The notes: a model not told the origin generated them from the sequence alone. Shown: positions 36,881 through 50,403, numbered from the stretch's first letter. The stretch is DNA of 64,000 bases from Parus major (GCF_001522545.3 NC_031769.1:132698689-132762688); one strand, 5' to 3'. Numbers and translations: made by a program.

Positions 36881-39800
36881 TGACTCCACATCCACAATAG
36901 GTCCCTTTGCATGTGAACAGAGCAGTTGTAGTGTACAAGTCAGCAGGATAAGCTAACTTTGAACTCTCAGAAAGTATAGGTATCATGGGCTTAAGTGTGA
37001 TAAAGCAAAGTGTAAATTCTTGGAAGATTTGGAAGGATGTAACTTGATACTGCTGCTGGATGGTCAAACTCCTGATGTGGTATTTTGTAGGCTTGAGTGT
37101 GTACAACTAAATGGGCTTAAATATCTGAAAGAGGTGGAGAGTTTTTATAGGAAAAGTTGACTTGCTGTATCAATAGTGCAGACAAGATTTTTGCAAGATT
37201 CCTTTAAAAGATGTATTTGGACTGCAGAGAGATTGTATAGAAGGTGGAGATTGGAGTTGTGGGTAGTTTCTACCCAAAACTTGTATACGTGTATTAAAGT
37301 GTATACATGTATATTGCAAGTGGAGCAGGAAGGGAAGCTTAATGTTGGTTAACACATAATGTGGCATAATCTGAAAATTTGCTAAAGTATTTCTGTTTAC
37401 TTTGAATGTGAAATCTTATTTTAGAAGAAAGCCCATGTGATGCACATACCAGGAGTGTCATGCACAGAGCTGACTTTGTCTCCTAGCCATTTGGAGAAGT
37501 GTCCTAAGTTTGTTTCCCTTTGATTGTTTTTATCCCTGAAATCATAAATTTAATTATTTCTGCCTACATGCTATGCATCTGACTGGCTAGGACAATGTTG
37601 TGTGTTAGGGGATCACAAAATGAACTTGGATTGATGCTGTATCTATGTTGCAGGAAAAAGCTACTTTGATGTGTTTGAAGTGATAATGCAACATTAGCAA
37701 GGTTTAAGATTCATTGAGCTTGGGGGTTTGCTTGAGAAAAATGTGAACAAAAGCATCATGTGAAGAGAATTGATAAGGATCAAGAGTTTTGAGAGCATGA
37801 CTTGGAAGGACTGAATCACAGAATAAATAGCAGTTGCTTAGCAAGAAGAGACTAAAGGAGACATTGATATTGCCTTCGTCTGGAAACCTATTATTTTGGC
37901 TAAAAAAGCTGCAGACTACAAGTATCTTGTAGGCTACTGTTAGAGCCTCTGTTTCTGGTGCCTAAGACATTGGAAGATAACTGAAAATAATATTCCTGTA
38001 ATTATTGTAAGCATATCTAACTGCAAGAGGGGGAGAAGGGTTAATGAGACAGTTGCTGACTGAAATGTAGTCCCTGCTGTTAAGAAGTCAGGTCACCAGG
38101 TCTTATGGAATATAAATATTTCCTACTTAAATCTCTTTCATTTCTTTATAAATAGATTATAATGATCTAATTGTTATTGAGCAGAACTAATATAATAAAG
38201 ATGTAATATCTGTGCTTCCTGTTTTATCAATTAGTGAGTTGTTTCCATGTACTGCTAAATAAAATCGTATATGAAAATATTTCAGACTACTTTTCTTACT
38301 TTGATTCATTATCCCACATGTGCTGTATGTTTAAGATCCTATGAAAAACTGTGTCCTGGACAAGAATTTGACGAAGTTGCTGCCTTTTCCTTTTTTTTAA
38401 AAGGCCTGTAAATCTGATGCACAAATGTGCAGTTCTTGTTGGGGGGGTGGGGCAATGGATGAATAAACTTTTTCTTGCCTTTTTGATCATAATAAGCTCA
38501 TTAATTTAAAACAATTTGCAGTAATTGTGGATTTTTGCAGCTTTTTTGCTTTTTCTCAGAGGGTACTTGTTTGGTTTATCAATTTATTTTGCTGGAAAAA
38601 GTGATTTTTGTTATTTTTGTTGCATTGAAAATAATAGACTAGCAGCTGAGAAATATTGCAAGTTGAGATTTAATCTTATTGTGCAGACAAGAAGGGTAAA
38701 GGAAAGTGAATACATTTTGTTCTAGACAGAGCTTGAAGATCCTCCTAAGCAGTTCTTAGCTTGTATCCTTAACTTTACCAGTCCTTAGTGTCAGAAATCC
38801 AAAGGGTGTGCTAAAAGCATTAGTAAACAGCAAACTGAAGGTCTACAATTAATCTCAGATGACATACTAAGAAATGAGAAATGCCACTCTTGTCATAACA
38901 ATTTGAGCTAGCAGTGCCACAATATTTTCAGTCAACCAAAACTCCATGGTACATAGGTCACGTATAGGCAGTTTATAGAAGCCCTGTTATAAATGATGGC
39001 ATTTGACTTTAGTTTTTTTCAGTTGAATGCCACTGACTATTTCATGTTTTAATGTCAAAGCTGCCTTATTGACATCTTCCTAAAACATAATGTTCAGAAA
39101 CCCCCTTTTCCTATCTTGTATAAGTATGTTGGAACAGTAAGTCCTCCTTTTTTGTGTTGGATGATCATATGTAATCATTCTTATGCTGCAGTCATTTAAC
39201 CTCAAGATTCTGAGAAGGTGCATTTATTTTGAACACTGTGTTCTTCATCTTTCTAGTTCTAGTCTTTTAAATCCTAGCTGAAATATTTTCTTGTCATTTG
39301 AGGATCTGGTAAGCACTTCTTCACATCAGCATTTCAAGCTGTTGTGGAGGCCTGCCCAGTCCTGTGAAAAGGTAGTTGAGAATTAAAACACAAATCCTGA
39401 TGTTATAAAAAGTCCTCTTTCTGTCTAAAACAGCACAGCTAAGAACTCTGATAACATAGCGCTGTAGATCCTATGATAAACAAGTTCCTTGATTCTTGAG
39501 GTTGTGTTTAGTGTGGTCAGTGGTGTCAGGTTTTTCTTGGTGTAGTCTGAGAGCATCACTGGCTTGCTGGTGGCAGATGAAGTAGTGGATGTGTGTAACC
39601 TAACAAAATGAGTTCCTGTGCAACAGTTACCTGGAAAATAAGTAAAATGAAAGCCTCAGAGTGACTCTTGTTTGGTCTGAGGACTTTTCAGACTACTGCA
39701 TTCTATGCTGGCAGTTGTTTCTGCTTGCATGTGCTTCCTAGAATACTAGGGGCACTGGCATGGCTGAAAGATGCATTTACCTTGCCCTCAAAAATTAATA

Positions 39801-40369
39801 GCGTGTTCATTTAGTGAGAGATAGAGGCTTTGTAGTGTGTCATCAGGGAGGTTGAATTTGTGTTTCTACTACTCTGACCTATTTTCACAGCTGAAATACA
39901 TCCTAGTTTTGTTTCTGAGAGGTTAGGTCAAAATTGATGTGTTCTGTATGAGCAGACAGCTCGAGCACTTGGGCTGTGGGCAGAGGTGTGGATTTGGATA
40001 GCTTGGCCAGCTGGGTAGTCAGCACACGGAGCTCTGTGTTGCCTGCCTCCATCTCTTGTTGACTCAGGAGATTTACATCGTGTCAGGTTATGAAACACTT
40101 GAATCCTGTACCCATATAGTGAGGGGGAGGTAATGCCTTCACAGACTGAAGGAATGGAAGTGGGCACTGATGGGAAGAGTATGATTTACTGCCTTCGGTA
40201 TGGGAGGGGAGGACATCAAAAAGGCCTGCAGATGATAAGCTCCTGGAAAACTTGTGGTAGGAGTTCTCCTGACTTTCCTACAAGGCTCTTTCAACAGGGA
40301 CCTGCCTTGCTCATCCCTACCCTCTATTTGATCTTACTTTCCTGAAGTTGCTAGAGTTCTCTCAAATCT

Positions 40370-40792
40370 CTGAAGTTGGTGAAGGGCTTAGAATGGAAAC
40401 TATACAAGAAGTGGCTGAGGTCACTTGGTCTGTCCAGTTTGCAGAAGAGGAGACCTCATAATGATCTACAGCTTCCTCGAGAAGGAAGGTGGGAGGGACT
40501 GTCACTGGTCTTTCTGACTAGTGACAGGGCCCGAGGGAACAGCATGAGGCCATGTCAAGGGAGGTTTAGGCTGGGTATTAAGAAAAGCTTCCTCAGTCTG
40601 AGAATGACTGGGCACTGGAACAGTCTCCCCAGGGAAGTGGTTGCAGCACTAAGACTGCCAGAGTTTGGGTAATACTCAGGCATATGATGTGATTCTTGGT
40701 GTTGTCCTGGGCATGACCAGGAGCTTGATTTGGTGCTCCTTCTGAGTCCCTTCAAACTCCGGATATTTTATAATGATTCTGTGGTTTGAAGT
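40370..40792 (+). mobile_element. OXR1: CR1 LINE 3' end (OXR1 intron 1)
   Basis: 'gtggctgaggtcacttggtctgtccagtttgcagaagaggagacctcataatgatctacagcttcctcgag' continues to 'gagtcccttcaaactccggatattttataatgattctgtgg'. It shares many features with the copy at 2945-3836 (gaggtcacttggtctgt, gtgacagg, ctcaggatatt-type end), so both probably belong to one subfamily. Confidence 0.88.
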
Positions 40793-41160
40793 CTAAAGCA
40801 GCAGGTCCTTCTGCTTTGAAGAACAAATAATTTCACATTTTTTATTTCTGGCATAAGGAACAGTCTTGCAAGTATTTGTGCAAGACTTCATTCTGCTGCT
40901 CAATTACTGGAGAGGGAGAAGATAATTTATCTTGACCTCTTGAGTGACATCTGTCTGCAAGCTCTTCAGACACTTGAACCAGTAAGAAGAAAAAAGGAAG
41001 TTAAATTTTGTGTTGAGGAAAAAAACCCGCAAACTACATTAGGCTATATACACCTGAGGTGTGTGTGTATATATATTTGTAGTATGGGGCATCTAATGTG
41101 GGAGGAGGAGGGAAAGAAGACATCTTGTTCTGCAATAAGGATTCTCCCTTTATAGATTAT

Positions 41161-41210
41161 TATTAATCTATATAGATTAATATATATAATTACATAGATA
41201 TAATTATATA
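41161..41210. repeat. OXR1: Two adjacent AT-rich palindromes (OXR1 intron 1)
   Basis: A perfect 22-bp palindrome occupies 41161-41182 (centre TCTATATAGA). It is followed at once by a 10-bp inverted repeat (41183-41192 TATATAATTA, 8-nt spacer, 41201-41210 TAATTATATA). It lies in (TA)-rich sequence prone to cruciforms. Confidence 0.85.
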
Positions 41211-43332
41211 AGGCATATATAGGATCCTGGATGAGATCACTCTATTTTCAGTTGCATCCTTGGCCTTTTTCTTAGGATTGTTTGACCCAGACTGCTCTTG
41301 AAAGAAAATGATAAGGCTATTGGCAAAGCTTTGATAAGGGCTGAAAAATTTGGAACAGCTACAGTCAAGCAATTGTTAGGTTTTCTGTACCTTGCTGAGG
41401 AGGTACCTGTTGTGCTGCAAGGTCAGATAAAAACTTTAGTAACAAAATATTTGACCTAGATGAGGAGAATGTTGGCTGCTGCTAAGCCTACACTCAAACT
41501 TCAAGTGCATTTTATTGTTACTGATTTGGCTTCATTTTCCTCAGAGATATTTGTACTTTGTTTAAACACTATGAATATAATCAGAAATGAATGCTTCATC
41601 TGGATAAGTATTGAAAATCTGCTATTAGTAAATAAAATAATAAGTAACTTTTAATCCATTGAATGAAGAAATCAGTGTGCAGAATTAGTGTATAGGTTTT
41701 TAGAATTGCTAGAAACTTTTTAAAAGTGGGCTTAGTCATGAATGTCATTCATAGTTATAAAAACTTACCATAATTAATACCATAGATAGATCAATTTTAG
41801 GTATGGGTGCATTCTTCCTCAAGCTTTTTTCAGTATATATAAAAGACTGAGTTAGAACAAAGTTTATATCCTTTTTTTTTTATTTATATAAAGAGAATCA
41901 CAGGAGATTATTTATGTTGGGTGTGATAGAAATCACTGCTTTGTTCTGTGCAGCTTGTCCTATATGTAAGATATATATGTATAATATGTAAAAATGTAAG
42001 ATATTTCTGAGGTAGGTTTCTTCTTGTGAGGTTATTTTTCAAGATTTCATTTTTTTCTTCCTCTTTGGCAGAATTTGCTATGCAATTTACATTGTGATTT
42101 CCCTGCCCTCTATATCTTGATAGTTTTAGCTATCCATTTGAAATTTGGGCATGGGTGTATGAAAGTTGTGCCAATACTTGTCTGGTCTCTTTTCCAGTGT
42201 TGGAGTCATGATATTAACTAAATCTAATATTGCACTAAAGATGCTGTTGGTTTATAGCAATGTTTCTTTAGTACTTCAGGTGAGGCTTAAATGGATTTTA
42301 ATTTTTCTATTCTCAATGTAGGCAATCTAAAGTATTTTTTAAAAATGTGTTTTATAAGATTTCTTGCTTCTATTCAATTTGGCTTGAAATACTTGATTAA
42401 TTTATGGTAAAAAAATTGAATATATCAAAATGGAAGTATAAATAATCCGACTGTGGCATGAAAACTTAATGTCTCATTCACATAAGTATTTTGGGCTCCT
42501 CAATAGCAGATATTTGACTGTTGAATGTGGAGGCCATATGTTGGAGGAGATTGATCTAAAAATTCCATGTGTGTATAGATGCAGGTATTAAAACACTCAC
42601 TTTTCTAGAGATGTATGTGCTTTCTGTTGAACCATATGACTACACTGGTGCATCGTGATTATCATAAATACCAAGCCAGTTAGTATAAAATAATTGAGTA
42701 TAGTGTAGTTGCAAATGGCTGTTTGCTTGGCCTGTGGAACAGGTCATCAAAATACAGTGCCCCAATAAAAAGAACAGTTCTTAATTTGTATTATTTATGT
42801 AGAATCTTTAGTGTTTATTTACTAGCTCTAAATATTTGCCGCAGACAGGATAATTATGAATTTAATACTAATGCTCTTTATTAAAAAGCTTTAAATACTC
42901 TGTATTTATCAAACAGCAACAAAAAATCTCCAGTGATTAGATCAAACATACAGGGACTCTAGAGCATCTCCTCTCAGATGAAAGCAGACTGGAAATGATA
43001 CAAAATCAATTAAACACAGCAATTCCAGAAATGTTGCTTGTATGATGGGGTCAGTGTCCTATTTAGTCTTAATTAATCGCTTCCTGGATAGCAGCAAGTA
43101 CTTCTGCAGTTAGTTGGTTTCCACTTATCGGTTGTTTGTATTGGTCAAATTCTTAGAGCATTGCAGAGGAGTGAAGTCCCTATTTTAGCAGCTGGTGTCT
43201 GTTGAAATCAGCAGGAGTAAGCTGTGTAACTGGTGGATTAGATGTCTGCCCACGGGGCTGTAGTCAGCAGCCTGTGACAGTACTGAGAGAGGAAAATGAA
43301 TTTAACACACGCATTGCCTCAATTTTTTTCAG

Positions 43333-43415
43333 ACGCTGGCCAGAAGAAGACCCCAGACAAGAAAGATGGGCGACGAATGTCTTTCCAAAAACCTAGAGGG
43401 ACTCTTGAATATTCT
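43333..43415 (+). CDS. OXR1: OXR1 exon 2 (basic linker, start of LysM domain)
   Basis: The acceptor is tttttttcAG|ac and the donor is tattct|GTAAGT. The exon enters in phase 1 and leaves in phase 0. It encodes (D)AGQKKTPDKKDGRRMSF followed by QKPRGTLEYS. Human OXR1 is nearly identical (TGQKKT-DKKDGRRMSFQKP-GT-EY), so identity is secure. This is the exon where alternative OXR1 5' ends converge: the long isoforms also enter at this Asp/Gly junction. The Lys/Arg-rich stretch looks disordered. The final residues (GTLEYS) are the first strand of the LysM domain completed by exon 3. An internal ATG (RRMSF, at 43377) could in principle start a shorter product, but nothing in the sequence shows that it does. 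Confidence 0.95.
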
Positions 43416-46400
43416 GTAAGTTACTGCTTTATTGTTGGAATGTTACTGCAAAGCAAGTACAGGCTAAAAAGTTGCATTACAAAATATAAGCAAAACTGTA
43501 ATGTGTATTGCCTTTAATGTTAGAATTCTGTGTATCTGATAGTTTAGTTTGACAGAAATTAAATCAGGGAATTAGCTGGTAGTACTAATGCTGTTTTTTT
43601 CCTTTTCAGTGTTTTTTTTTTTTTCCCATAGAAATCCCAAGCTAATCAAACTGTTGACTGGTTCACTTTTAGGTAACTAGCTGTAAACAAATAACAACAG
43701 TTATATAATTATGTGCAAGTTCTCTGCTTTCAGCATTATTAATAAACTGTTGCTGTCAGGGGAAATAACAGAATAAAGTTGGGAAGGGAAGCTGTATCTT
43801 GATACTGACTTTCTGGTATTCCTCTAATAATTGCTGTAGGTCTGTGCCTTTTACTGTAAAACTCTGTTTCTGCATCAGAATCTGAAAATGGAGCCTTTCT
43901 CTCCCTGTTCTGTTCTTGAAATGACCCTCAAACTGTGCTGCAGTCAGCTTTCACATTTGTGGTTACTAAGGGAAACAGAAGTGAGAAGTATCTGTCTTGT
44001 GTTATGTACTGAAAATATAATTAAGCCTATAAATAATGCTTATAGAGTTGATGTTAAAATAGGGAAAGTCTGCCACAATTATCTTTGAATGCTTTTGAAG
44101 CTGGACATGAGAAATAAAAATGAGAACTTCTTTATGAATAGTCTTTAATTGACCTCTTGGTGTTCTCTTACTCCAGGAATGAGAGAGATGGGGAAGACTT
44201 AACTCTTGTTACGTTAAGCCAAGCTGTGATAATTGCTTAAGTACTGAGAAGGCTGTGATAGTCTTTTGGAGAGACTGAGTATGTGTGTAGTGGAACAAGA
44301 AGCATTTCATTAGTGTGGCTTTTATTGGAATCTGAATATAGTTCTAGCCTGCTCTAGAGACTTCCTTGAAGTTGAAATTCAAAACAGAAATCCTTGCTGC
44401 TTAGGTTCTAGCAGTTGAAGAATGTTAATGTGGCTGTTGTTGATGTTATATTAACCCCATTTGATCTGAAGTACCTGGAAAAAATAGTCAGGTGTAGCTC
44501 TGTATTACTGACATCCATACTCAGTAAATTCTGTAATTTGGCTCTTCCCACCATGTGAATGCTTTTACTTTGGTACATAACATTCCAGGCAAAGTAAAAG
44601 CAATGAGCTTTCCTTTTTTTAACTTGGTGTGTGTTTGTGGCAAGTTGTCATATACTTCTGCAGGTTTTTGTGTTCCAGTAGGTGGGGTTTTAGATCCAAA
44701 AATAGCTTTCTTAATACATACTGAAGTATGCATCACTTCCTTGTGAGTCAAAAAGATGATTCACAGGAATCAAAGGCTTTTTGTCATTAAACTTAGTCCA
44801 GCTTCTAAAGGAGCCTGTTGCATGTTTGGAACATGGTGCATTTGAGCTTCACAAATACTGTATTCTGTCAGATCTTTCTGTAAGTTTCACTCATGAGGTA
44901 CTTGAGTAGCATCATGTTTGGTTAATATTGTGGGCGTATATTTTTATAAAATGCGCAGATATAACCTTTAGAATCTGAGCTTATGCTCACTCTAAGAGAG
45001 GTCTGGTAGCCATTGTGGTAATTTGTTACTGTTGTTATTTATTACTTTGTGTGAAGAGGTGCACTTGTGTCTGGTTTCTGACTTAATCTTGCTTCCTGTC
45101 ACAGTGATGACACATGTGCACACACACATGTATTTGTATACCTGTATGTGTTGCTTCTTTGAGAAGTAGTAGAGGAGGAAAGCAGAAACGGGACTCCTCC
45201 TGACCTTCCAGCATTGTTGAAGTTAGTGGGGGTTTTCACCTCTTTTTAGATAATATTTTAATAATTCAGTTTTTCTTGTGGCTACATGGTTTTAGGAGGG
45301 AAGGTCTTATTTGTATTTGTGGAGTTTGAAGTGAGTTGGCATCTCACTTGTGCAAGCTATGGGGTTTCAATATGAAGCAGACTTCACACTGGAGTTTTTT
45401 TTTAAAAAAAAAATTACTATGAGATAAATAAACAATGAAATAAAGTTTCTCTTTAAAGCTAAAGATAGAATGCAGTTAATGTTTAAGATTTTAATCTAAA
45501 ATTCTCAAGGCGTGAAAACTTGAACCTGCTGTTCTGTTTGTAGCAGCAGAGAGATGATGTCAACAGATATGGTACTAATTAATGGAAGTAAGTTTAACTG
45601 CCTGTAAAGGATACAGAAAAAACAGGTTCATTTTTTCTGACCCTGCTTTAGACAGTGAACAGGTATCTTTTAATAGAGTATCCTTTTCTCTATGTCAAGC
45701 AGCATATTAGATGCAAGTTGATACTGTCTTATTTCAGAATTCGCAGTTGCTGCTCAAGCCATATGTTTTCCCCTTCAGCCTTTTGTGTTCCATGTTGTAC
45801 AAACACAACTGGTGCCTCCCTATAGGTGTCAGAAGAGCCAGCTACAGGTGAATAATGGAACACTAGCAGTCTGGCCTACTGATCACCAGTGACTGTAGTG
45901 TGCTAGCAGTCTTGTGACTTCAATGAAAGCCTTCTAGCTGCTCTTTCTTTTGAGGAGGAGAAAGAAATAATTATGATTATTTACAGATTTTTTTTTGATT
46001 TTTGTTTAAAAAAAAGTTTGCAGGTGAGCAGTTGAAATGGATGGTCTGGTTTATCAGCATTGGAGGCTCTAATGTAAGATTTCTCTTTATCTCTCTGGGG
46101 ATTGAAGGCTGTGCTTTCCTAAACTAGTGAATAAGTACTTAATACACAGATTATGTTGTCCAGGTTGTGGAAAGAGCCCAATATTAATTCCTGAGGGTCA
46201 CAGAGGCTGTTAGTAGATCCTAGCCTCATGACTGAGTTCTCATCCTGTATACAGAGAGTGCTAAGGGTTCTCTTCTGGTGCCACTAGTTCTATTGCTGTT
46301 GTAAGCTGTTACATGCTATTTAGAAAGGTACGCCATTAGGAGTTTTTGGTGATTTATTTATTTTTTTTTCCCTTGGCTCTTCCATTTCAAGCCCAAGGAG

Positions 46401-49082
46401 TGTGTTCTTTTTTGGCTGCCACTTTTCTTTGAGCATGCCATTGTCATAATCTTTTAACCTGCTTTGGGGAATATTGGAAATGTAGATCATAATGGTGATG
46501 TTACTTCATCTGTTGTCTCTTGGTAATTATTTTTGAAGTTGGCTTTGATATTTACAATGTTTGTTTTACTGATGTTGCATATTATATAAATTAGGCCTGT
46601 TAACAATTAGTTAATATAGTCATAATTGGTATTTCTAAAGGCTTGGGTACAGTGCCAAAGTTGTGTTTGCTCCCTGTTGTTCTCACCGTTTTTTTTAGTG
46701 TTCCCATCTGTTTAATTTTGTTAGTTTATTTTAATGCCCCTAAACTATTGTTTGATTGTTTTCTGGCTCTCGGACATCTAGTGTTGAAATAAAAAAATAA
46801 TTATTACTGCACTCTGATGCATTATGTATTTGATGTTTAATTTTTAATGGAGGAATCAGTGAATTCTGACTGTTGAGATGCAGTAACAGTAAAGTTCATT
46901 AAAATACCAGTAGAGAACTTGTTTTAAAATAAAATTTTTAAATAACTTTGCCAGCTGTTGATCTGAGGGAAATGAAGGTAGTTTGAACCAGAGATAGTGG
47001 TGACTGAAGTTCTCTGTCTGCAGCTGTACATAAACACACCTAGGAAACATGGGTGTATTCTCAATGAAGTTTTAATATTCAAATATTTATATAAGATTTT
47101 TAACATTCAGAATAGTATTAAGTAGCTACATCAATGTATAGAAAGTTTATTTTCTGAGAGAGAAGGAATAACTTCTTGCCTTCTCTTATAGTAGTGAATT
47201 GATAGGGGAAAAGCTGGGAATCCACAGTATGTGGTGGCACTATTCAAATCTTGTTAGTTCTATGTTTTTCTACAGAGTTATTCTTTGAGATTTTGGTTGT
47301 TCAGATTCTACTTTTTAGAATAGTAGAGGGCCTGAGAACTGGAAAATAGGCCTTTGAATCTGAGAAGATACTTCAGGAAGTCTCTATGTGAGCAGTGTCT
47401 TTGTTTTGAGAAAAACTGCTGGTCCCTGAAGTCCCACATTGTGTGGAAATTTACCTGTGCAAACCTCACAGCCAAACAAAAAGGAAGCTTCTACTTGGCA
47501 TTGTGTTTATCATGAGTGAAACAAGTCCTTTAGCTGCCAAGCTATCTCACAAGATATCTTTATTTCAGAAGGCTGTAAAGAGTGAATGCACTCTAAAAAT
47601 GGTTTAAGCTTTATGGTTTGAACGCTTTTTTTAATATCATAAGTTAGTCTAAAACCTCATTTCCTTCTATCAGTAAGTGATATGTAAGAAATATTTACCT
47701 AGCAGCTGACTGCTCTCCTTCAACATTTATGTCAGACCAAACTTAGGCAAAACTTTTGAATTTCACTTTACAGTTTATTTTAGCAAACTTTATGTAGAGC
47801 TTCTGATGGAAACCTTACTGTTCAATGATTTGGTGGTTAATTTTATGGTCTGTGAAGCATATAGTACATATCTGGTCTCATTACAGTCCTGTTTTGATTT
47901 CTGCTTTAGTACCAGCTAAACATGGTATATGAAAGTATTTTTTGTATATCTGTGATCATACAGTATTGAATGACTGAGAGCTACTGCAATACAGTCTTCC
48001 ACACTGGGAATACTAGTGTAGAGAGATATTTGCAGCTTTGTTTAGCTTATTGGCTTCCTGTATAAAAAAATTCTCAAAATAGGTTTCTAATACTATATTA
48101 AAGCTAGTGGCCTTTTCTTTGGCAATGCTTATATCTTTTTGCTAATGAATCTCGGTTAGCAAGTGCACCTTTACGAAAATGATATGGAAGAGAATTCTCT
48201 ACTTACATTTAGCTGCAAATGTATCTTAGCTTATATAATTTCATCTTAACTGATAAAATCTATTTTTCTTGGTACAGTGTTTATGAAGTCTTGTGCCATT
48301 ATGCAGTAAACATTTTGTTGTTTGTTTCCTTGTCTCACCATTATTCATAAGGCTATGAATTCTTTATTCTGAAATAGTCTTTCTGTATAAAACTTTTTGT
48401 CCTTTTCCTTTCTTCTGGTAGCTCATTTTGCATTCACTTTGAGAGATGGAGGTCAGAATCTGAGCTTGGAAAAAATCCTTTCCTTAGTTGGAAATCACTT
48501 ACTCAAAATGCTTATGCTCCATCTGCTGCCATAGTAGTTGACCTGCTTTGCTTCAGCATTTTTGCATTTTCTCAGTGATGGATTTTACTTGAAAGTCAGG
48601 GTCTAACAGAAGCTTATTTCGGTAGTAAGAGGGTATGTTTATATTTATAGAGAGAACTCTTCAGATTTGCTGTAGGTGAAGAGAAGCAGTTGAAGAGGGG
48701 GAATGAATCATTCTGTGAACCCAGCCAATGGTGTATTGCCCAGTGGTAACCAGCAGTGAATTTGTAGACCAGAAGTTCTTGTGTAATAGCTGAGCCTGCA
48801 GATCAAACTGTGTGACTGATACTTCTGGCCACCTGGAAACATAGTGGGGAAGGCATGTGCTTTTACCAGGGGTTGTAATAGACTAATATTTAGGGGGTAG
48901 GTATGTTTTTTGTGGTGGCTCTGTTGTTTGGGTTTTTTTTTTGGGGGTGGGCAGTCATAAAAAATGAAGAGTTAAAGTTCATCAGAATCTTGGTAAATTG
49001 ACACATGAAATATGTAAGCCACTATTTGAACTAACTGCTTACAGGTTTGTTTTGTTTGTTTGTTTTTTCCCAATTGATACAG
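43416..49082 (+). other. OXR1: OXR1 intron 2
   Basis: No CR1 copy is recognised in these 5.7 kb. There is a T9A10 run at about 45395-45413, and T-rich/TG-rich tracts before the exon 3 acceptor. Confidence 0.6.
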
Positions 49083-49190
49083 GTGGAATCAAGAGACACT
49101 TTAAACAGTATTGCCTTGAAATTTGATACAACACCCAATGAACTGGTTCAATTAAATAAACTTTTCTCAAGAGCAGTCGTTCCTGGACAG
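49083..49190 (+). CDS. OXR1: OXR1 exon 3 (core of LysM domain)
   Basis: This is a phase 0/0 exon of 36 codons, between acceptor gatacAG|gtg and donor gacag|GTACTA. It encodes VESRDTLNSIALKFDTTP then NELVQLNKLFSRAVVPGQ. The pattern of a 'dTLnsIAlkF-t-p-eL--lN-l' helix-loop-helix with a terminal 'v-pGQ' is the classic LysM fold, here in an intracellular eukaryotic protein. Against the human protein as I remember it, only a few residues differ (Ser/Thr in RD-LN, Thr/Pro before GQ). As a symmetrical exon it could be skipped without a frameshift, but that would destroy the LysM domain. The acceptor is preceded by a T/G-rich rather than clean pyrimidine tract (tttgtttgtttgttttttcc). Confidence 0.96.
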
Positions 49191-50289
49191 GTACTATTAC
49201 ACTATATATGTTGCTTATCCAACAAAGTCCTCTTTTACTGTATTTCTCATTCCTACCAGAGTGCTAAAATATTTCTCTTACTATTGGCTGTGTAAAAGAA
49301 TTCTTCCTTTTTCTCTAGTCTATTACTTCTGCCTATTAAATAACTGCCTAAAAGGAAACATGTAAGGAGGCTACCTCTGTCCCTTATTTAAGATCAGAGG
49401 ACTTTTAAAACTAGATATACTTAATGGTACAATAATAACACTTAGATACAAGCTGAATTGTCGCTTTGCAAATATAGCAGGCTGTTTACCAACTCTAGCT
49501 CAGCAGATACATTCAGGGTACTGCTTACAAACAGCATTCCGTGACTGTATATTACTGCCTGCAATTCAATTTTAATAAACTGAATAATGTTTCTATTCAG
49601 CTCTGGAAACTTGATGTTTTTACCAGCAGTGTATGAATTACCATTATCACTATTGGCTTTTTTTTTTTTTTTTTCCTCCTCCTGTTTTTGCCTTCAATTT
49701 TCACTTCCCCTTGAAAGCCAGGCCTGGAAACAAGTGATAGATAACAGTGGTATCACCATTTGATATTTGCCCTTTATTTGATAAAGTTCTGTGTTAAGTT
49801 TTGATTGCTGCAGAGCTTTTTCTAGGTAGCTTGAATGCCTAACGTTGCTGAAATAATGTATTAAAGGTATGAATACCTTCATTTGAATTTTTTTTTTTTT
49901 TATATATTCAGTGAGTCTGTTTCCTCATTGCTCAAATAGTAGAGTCATAGAAAGGGAAATCATTGGACACATCTTCCTGGGACACTCTTATTTCTGCAAT
50001 GCTATTTACTTTTAATGCTTTCTATTTGAACCTCTTCCTCTGTTATTATGACTGGAAATCAAAATTTTATTAATATAGCATTTAAGAACTTGAAATGCTA
50101 AAATTTCAACTACTCTGTATAGTATTGTTTCTTCCCTCACCTCATAATTCTTTGAAAAGCAATGGGAGCAGGAATGGTTTTGTGGAGCTTATTTTGAGAA
50201 GGCATAGTAGATATACCTTAGCTGGTGGGAAATCTAAAGTAAATCTGAAAGCATAACTAACTTCTAACTACATTATATCTTCTTTATAG
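49191..50289 (+). other. OXR1: OXR1 intron 3
   Basis: Contains long T-tracts at about 49658-49674 and 49889-49900. No other feature is recognised. Confidence 0.7.
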
Positions 50290-50403
50290 ATTTTGTATGT
50301 TCCTGACCCAGACTACATTTCTAGTGTGGACAGCTCCCCCTCTCTAAGTCCTGTAAGTCCCCTATCACCTACATCTTCCGAAGCAGAGCTTGACAAGGCT
50401 ACA
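50290..50403 (+). CDS. OXR1: OXR1 exon 4 (end of LysM, Ser-Pro-rich linker)
   Basis: This is a phase 0/0 exon of 38 codons, between acceptor tttatAG|att and donor gctaca|GTAAAT. It starts ILYVPDPDYISSVDSS, which closes the LysM domain (consensus ILYVPD). It then has a low-complexity stretch PSLSPVSPLSPTSSEAE with several Ser-Pro sites, a plausible target for proline-directed kinases. The Ser-Pro block is almost unchanged from human OXR1, which suggests constraint in a region that otherwise looks disordered. The donor lacks G at -1 (ACA|GTAAAT), so it is somewhat weak. Reading through it stays open for about 38 more codons, to 50517, so intron retention would add a hydrophobic tail before stopping. 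Confidence 0.95.

Larger units (their letters stand above)
31281..43332 (+). other. OXR1: OXR1 intron 1, distal part
   Basis: Apart from the CR1 copies (34140, 36350, 40370) and the palindromes (41161), no exon is recognised. The approach to exon 2 (about 42700-43120) is repeat-free and AT-rich with homeodomain-type TAATTA/TTAATTAA cores. It might be a conserved element, though this is texture only. Confidence 0.6.

Noticed and set aside
36630..37106. 158-codon minus-strand frame
   Set aside because: Its C-terminal half is a CR1 ORF2 remnant (AAVQQDLDRL) and its N-terminal half is unrelated flank, so it is a transposon relic and not a gene.
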